A DNA stretch of 64,000 nucleotides. Origin: Arthrobacter oryzae (lineage in GTDB: Bacteria > Actinomycetota > Actinomycetes > Actinomycetales > Micrococcaceae). Numbering within the stretch: position 1 is the stretch's first letter; the number at the start of each line of letters is the position of its first letter. A program made the position numbers and the translations under genes. The DNA lies in contig NZ_RBIR01000003.1 in assembly GCF_003634095.1 (NCBI RefSeq), forward strand, positions 1-64,000, read 5' to 3'. The notes under the pieces were generated by a model. It had not been told where the DNA came from. It ran no database searches and saw only the letters and a program-made list of their open reading frames with translations. Shown here piece by piece: positions 61,404 to 64,000 of the stretch.

Positions 61404-62303
61404 TCACTTGACTGCGCCGGCTGTCAGGCCGGCAACGATCTTGCGCTGGAACACCAGCACAAGGATGACCAAGGGAATGGTCACGATGGTGCCCGCGGCC
61501 ATGATCGCGGTGTACGGGATCTGGTTGGGCTGCGCACCGGCGAAGCTGGCAATGGCCACCGTCACCGGCTGTGTTGCGTCGGAGGAGAGCTGGCTGGCGA
61601 TCAGGAATTCATTCCACGAGGAGATGAACGCCAGGATGGCCGTCGTGAAGATGGCCGGGGCGGCCAGCGGCATGATGACCTTCCGGAAGGCCTGTCCCTG
61701 GGTGCATCCGTCAACGCGCGCTGATTCCTCCAGCTCCCACGGCATTTCCCGGAAGAAGGACGTCATGGTGTAGACGGTCAGCGGCAGCACGAACGAGATG
61801 TTCGGGATGATCAGGGCCTGGTAGGTGCCCATCCAGCCGATGTTCGTGAACAGCTGGAACAGCGGCGTGATGAGGGCGACGCCGGGGAACATGGAGGCCC
61901 CCAGGATGAAGCCCAGCACGAGGTACTTGAACTTGAAGTTCAAGCGGGCCAGCGCGTAGGCGGCAAATACGCCGATGATCAGCGACACCACGGTGACGAC
62001 GGTGCCGATGAACAAGCTGTTCAGCAGGGCCTGGCCGAAGTGGTTGCCGAAGGACGTGTCGAATGCCGTCTTGAAGTTGTCCAGGGTCACGTGGGTCGGC
62101 AGGATCGAGGTGTCGTAGGTGTAGCCGACGTCGCGGAACGCCGTCACCACCATCCAGTAGGCCGGAGCCAGGCACCAGAAGAGGATCACGACCGCGCTGA
62201 TGTAGGTGCGCCCGCTGGCCCACTTCTCGCGGTTCTGTGCGACCTTCCGCCCCCGGTCCTGTTCTGCGCGCAGCTCGGTTGCGGCACTCGTCGCGGCGGT
62301 CAT
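61404..62303 (-). CDS. carbohydrate ABC transporter permease (MalG-like)
   Basis: 299 residues with six membrane helices. The coupling (EAA-type) loop is ELEESARVDGCTQGQAFRKVIMPLAAPAIFTTAILAFISSWNEFLIA, typical of the second permease of sugar importers. Its ATG overlaps the MalF-like stop (ATGA, 62300-62303). It forms the channel with the MalF-like protein. Confidence 0.94.
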   Translation of the reverse strand: MTAATSAATELRAEQDRGRKVAQNREKWASGRTYISAVVILFWCLAPAYWMVVTAFRDVGYTYDTSILPTHVTLDNFKTAFDTSFGNHFGQALLNSLFIGTVVTVVSLIIGVFAAYALARLNFKFKYLVLGFILGASMFPGVALITPLFQLFTNIGWMGTYQALIIPNISFVLPLTVYTMTSFFREMPWELEESARVDGCTQGQAFRKVIMPLAAPAIFTTAILAFISSWNEFLIASQLSSDATQPVTVAIASFAGAQPNQIPYTAIMAAGTIVTIPLVILVLVFQRKIVAGLTAGAVK

Positions 62304-63337
62304 TTCTTCCCCTTACCTGCGCCGGTCTGCTGCTCCACGACGTTCGCTCCAAGGAAGCGCACGAAGATGAAGGCCACCAGAAAGATGATGATGAATGTGA
62401 TGGTGGACAAGGCCGCCGCCGCGTTGAAGCCCTGCCTGATCTGGTTGATCACCAGGATGGACAGCGTGGTGGTGTTGTTGGCTCCGCCCGTCAAGATGTA
62501 GGGAAGGTCGAACATGCGCAGCGCGTCCAGGGTGCGGAACAGGATCGCCACCATGAGCGCCGGCTTCACCAGCGGCAGGGTGATCATCCGGAACCGCTGC
62601 CAGGCGGTGGCGCCGTCGACCTTGGCTGCCTCGTAGACTTCCGCGGGAATCATCTGCAGGCCGGCAAGAATCAACAACGCCATGAAAGGCGTGGTTTTCC
62701 AGACGTCCGCGATGATCACGGCCCACCTGGCCGGCCATTCGCTGCCCGTCCACAGGATGGAGGTGTTAAAGAGTTTGTTGCCGATGCCTTCGAAGGCGAA
62801 GATGAACAGCCACAGCTTGGCCGTCACGGCGGTGGGGATGGCCCACGGCACCAGGACAGCCGCGCGGACCAGGCTGCGGCCCCTGAAGGCCCGGGCCATG
62901 ATGACTGCCATCCAGAAGCCAAGCACCGTTTCAAGTGCCACCGTGACGATGGTGAAGAAGAAGGTGGTGCCGGTGGCGGACCAGAACTGTGCGCCGAGGG
63001 TTCCCGGCGGGCAGTCGACGGTTCCGCCGGACGGAGCCGGGCATTGCTGGAAGATCCAGTTGATGTAGTTCGAGAAGCCGGCCGGGCCACCCTCTACGAA
63101 GAGACCCGTGGCGGGGTCCAGACCGGCATCTTTTTGAAATGACATCACAATGGCGGTGATGATCGGGTAGACGATCACTACTGACAATGCGATGATGGTC
63201 GGCGCCAGGAGCCAGGCTGCCCAGCGCCCTTGCGTCGCGATGCGGTTGTCCTCTCCAACACCCTTGGGTGCGTGGTGGATCGGTGCCCCGCCCGACGCCG
63301 GTGCCTTGACCGACGTCGGGCCTACTTCAGTTGCCAT
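62300..63337 (-). CDS. carbohydrate ABC transporter permease (MalF-like)
   Basis: 345 residues with about six to seven membrane helices after a 45-residue cytoplasmic start (APTIIALSVVIVYPIITAIVMSFQ begins the first helix). The coupling loop is PAEVYEAAKVDGATAWQRFRMITLPLVKPALMVAILFRTLDALRMFDLPYILT. It pairs with the MalG-like permease. It is 7 bases after the binding-protein gene. No dedicated ATPase is in the window, so a shared MsiK-type ATPase encoded elsewhere is likely. Confidence 0.94.
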   Translation of the reverse strand: MATEVGPTSVKAPASGGAPIHHAPKGVGEDNRIATQGRWAAWLLAPTIIALSVVIVYPIITAIVMSFQKDAGLDPATGLFVEGGPAGFSNYINWIFQQCPAPSGGTVDCPPGTLGAQFWSATGTTFFFTIVTVALETVLGFWMAVIMARAFRGRSLVRAAVLVPWAIPTAVTAKLWLFIFAFEGIGNKLFNTSILWTGSEWPARWAVIIADVWKTTPFMALLILAGLQMIPAEVYEAAKVDGATAWQRFRMITLPLVKPALMVAILFRTLDALRMFDLPYILTGGANNTTTLSILVINQIRQGFNAAAALSTITFIIIFLVAFIFVRFLGANVVEQQTGAGKGKK

Positions 63338-63344
63338 GATGTAC

Positions 63345-64000
63345 CTACTGTCCCGCGCTAGCGGACTCGATGGACTTCTGCATGTCAGACAGTGCCGCGT
63401 CTACAGTCTTCTCGCCCTTGATGGCCGAGTACGCGTTTTCCTGGATGGCCTTGGTAACGGCCGGGTAGAACGGGGTGACCGGGCGGGGCACGGCGTTCTC
63501 AATCGAGGTCTTCAGGACCGGCAGGTACGGCAGCTTGGCGACGAGATCCTTGTCGCTGTAGAGCGAGCCGATCACCGGGGCGAGTGAACCCTGCGTGGCG
63601 AAGAACTTCTGGGTCTCTTCGGTGGTGAGGAACTTCAGGAAGTCCAGTGCCGTGGCCTTGTACTTCGAGTAGACGCTGATGCCGGCGCTGTGGCCGCCCA
63701 GTGAAGAGGCACCCGGGCCGGTCTTGCCCGGGAGTGCGGTCATGCCCAGAACGGTCTTGACCTTCGAGGAACCCTCAGTGGTGGCCAGGTTGTAGACGTA
63801 GGGCCAGTTGCGCAGGAACAGCAGCTTGCCGTCCTGGAACGCCTGGCGGCTTTCTTCTTCCTGGAACGTGATGGCTTCCTTCGGGATTGAACCGTCTGCA
63901 TAGGCCTTGGTCAGGTTCGCGAGTCCGGCCTTTGCCTCCGGAGTCAGCAGGCTGGGCTTGCCATTGGCGTCCAGCACGGCTCCGCCGGCGGAGTTGATCG
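63345..64000 (-). CDS. extracellular sugar-binding protein, C-terminal part (cut by window edge)
   Basis: Only the C-terminal 217 or so residues are inside the window; the gene continues to the right. The segments FQDGKLLFLRNWPYVYNLAT, GGHSAGISVYSKYKATALDFLKFLTTEETQKFFATQGSLAPV and PRPVTPFYPAVTKAIQENAYSAIKGEKTVDAALSDMQKSIES are typical of family 1 (MalE/ThuE-type) solute-binding proteins. It delivers a sugar, plausibly trehalose, maltose or a related glucoside, to the MalF/MalG-like permeases 7 bases downstream. Confidence 0.92.
   Translation of the reverse strand, partial: INSAGGAVLDANGKPSLLTPEAKAGLANLTKAYADGSIPKEAITFQEEESRQAFQDGKLLFLRNWPYVYNLATTEGSSKVKTVLGMTALPGKTGPGASSLGGHSAGISVYSKYKATALDFLKFLTTEETQKFFATQGSLAPVIGSLYSDKDLVAKLPYLPVLKTSIENAVPRPVTPFYPAVTKAIQENAYSAIKGEKTVDAALSDMQKSIESASAGQ

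Overview
The window is high-GC DNA with short intergenic gaps, many ATGA stop/start overlaps, GTG and TTG starts, TANNNT-type leaderless promoters, and actinobacterial families (Lrp, IclR, TetR, MarR, three LacI regulators; a CYP102 fusion; a rifampin phosphotransferase; a GlxR-like site). This fits a soil actinobacterium of the Arthrobacter/Pseudarthrobacter type (Micrococcaceae). That assignment is inferred from gene content and style; no rRNA or tRNA gene is present.

Left part (1-19112, mostly minus strand): a glycoside/uronate catabolic locus. It encodes beta-glucuronidase (UidA), a GPH-type symporter (UidB-like), glucuronate isomerase (UxaC), fructuronate reductase (UxuB-like) and the first 56 codons of a mannonate dehydratase (ManD), so glucuronides can be taken to 2-keto-3-deoxygluconate. 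Beside it lie a peptide/opine-type ABC importer with a fused permease-ATPase, two Gfo/Idh/MocA oxidoreductases, two xylose-isomerase-like TIM barrels and two related LacI repressors. Four promoters carry nearly the same 20-bp palindrome, and in each one half-site supplies the -35 hexamer, so the locus reads as one LacI-controlled regulon.

Middle (19431-32393): nadE; an IclR-controlled acetoacetate-type operon (CoA transferase A and B, SCP2-type thiolase) with twin operator-like sites; a 3-hydroxyacyl-CoA dehydrogenase and MFS exporter divergent from a TetR gene; a zinc alcohol dehydrogenase; a small conserved protein; a rifampin phosphotransferase homologue followed by an alpha/beta hydrolase.

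32433-44097: a cold-shock gene with a clear promoter and terminator; a KimA-like APC transporter divergent from kdpDE (no kdpFABC in the window), which looks like a potassium module; a PAS-PAS-GAF-GGDEF protein; then a divergent acyl-CoA dehydrogenase / acyl-CoA synthetase pair with MarR and a CRP/GlxR-type palindrome between them.

44106-64000: an Lrp-ornithine cyclodeaminase-CtlX arginine/citrulline/ornithine group; a complete P450 BM3-like CYP102; an EamA/LysR divergent pair; a dihydrofolate-reductase-like protein; a tightly packed valine-degradation operon (mmsA, hydroxyisobutyryl-CoA hydrolase, mmsB, enoyl-CoA hydratase); xthA; a conserved unknown; and a LacI-MalG-MalF-binding-protein sugar importer that runs off the right edge.
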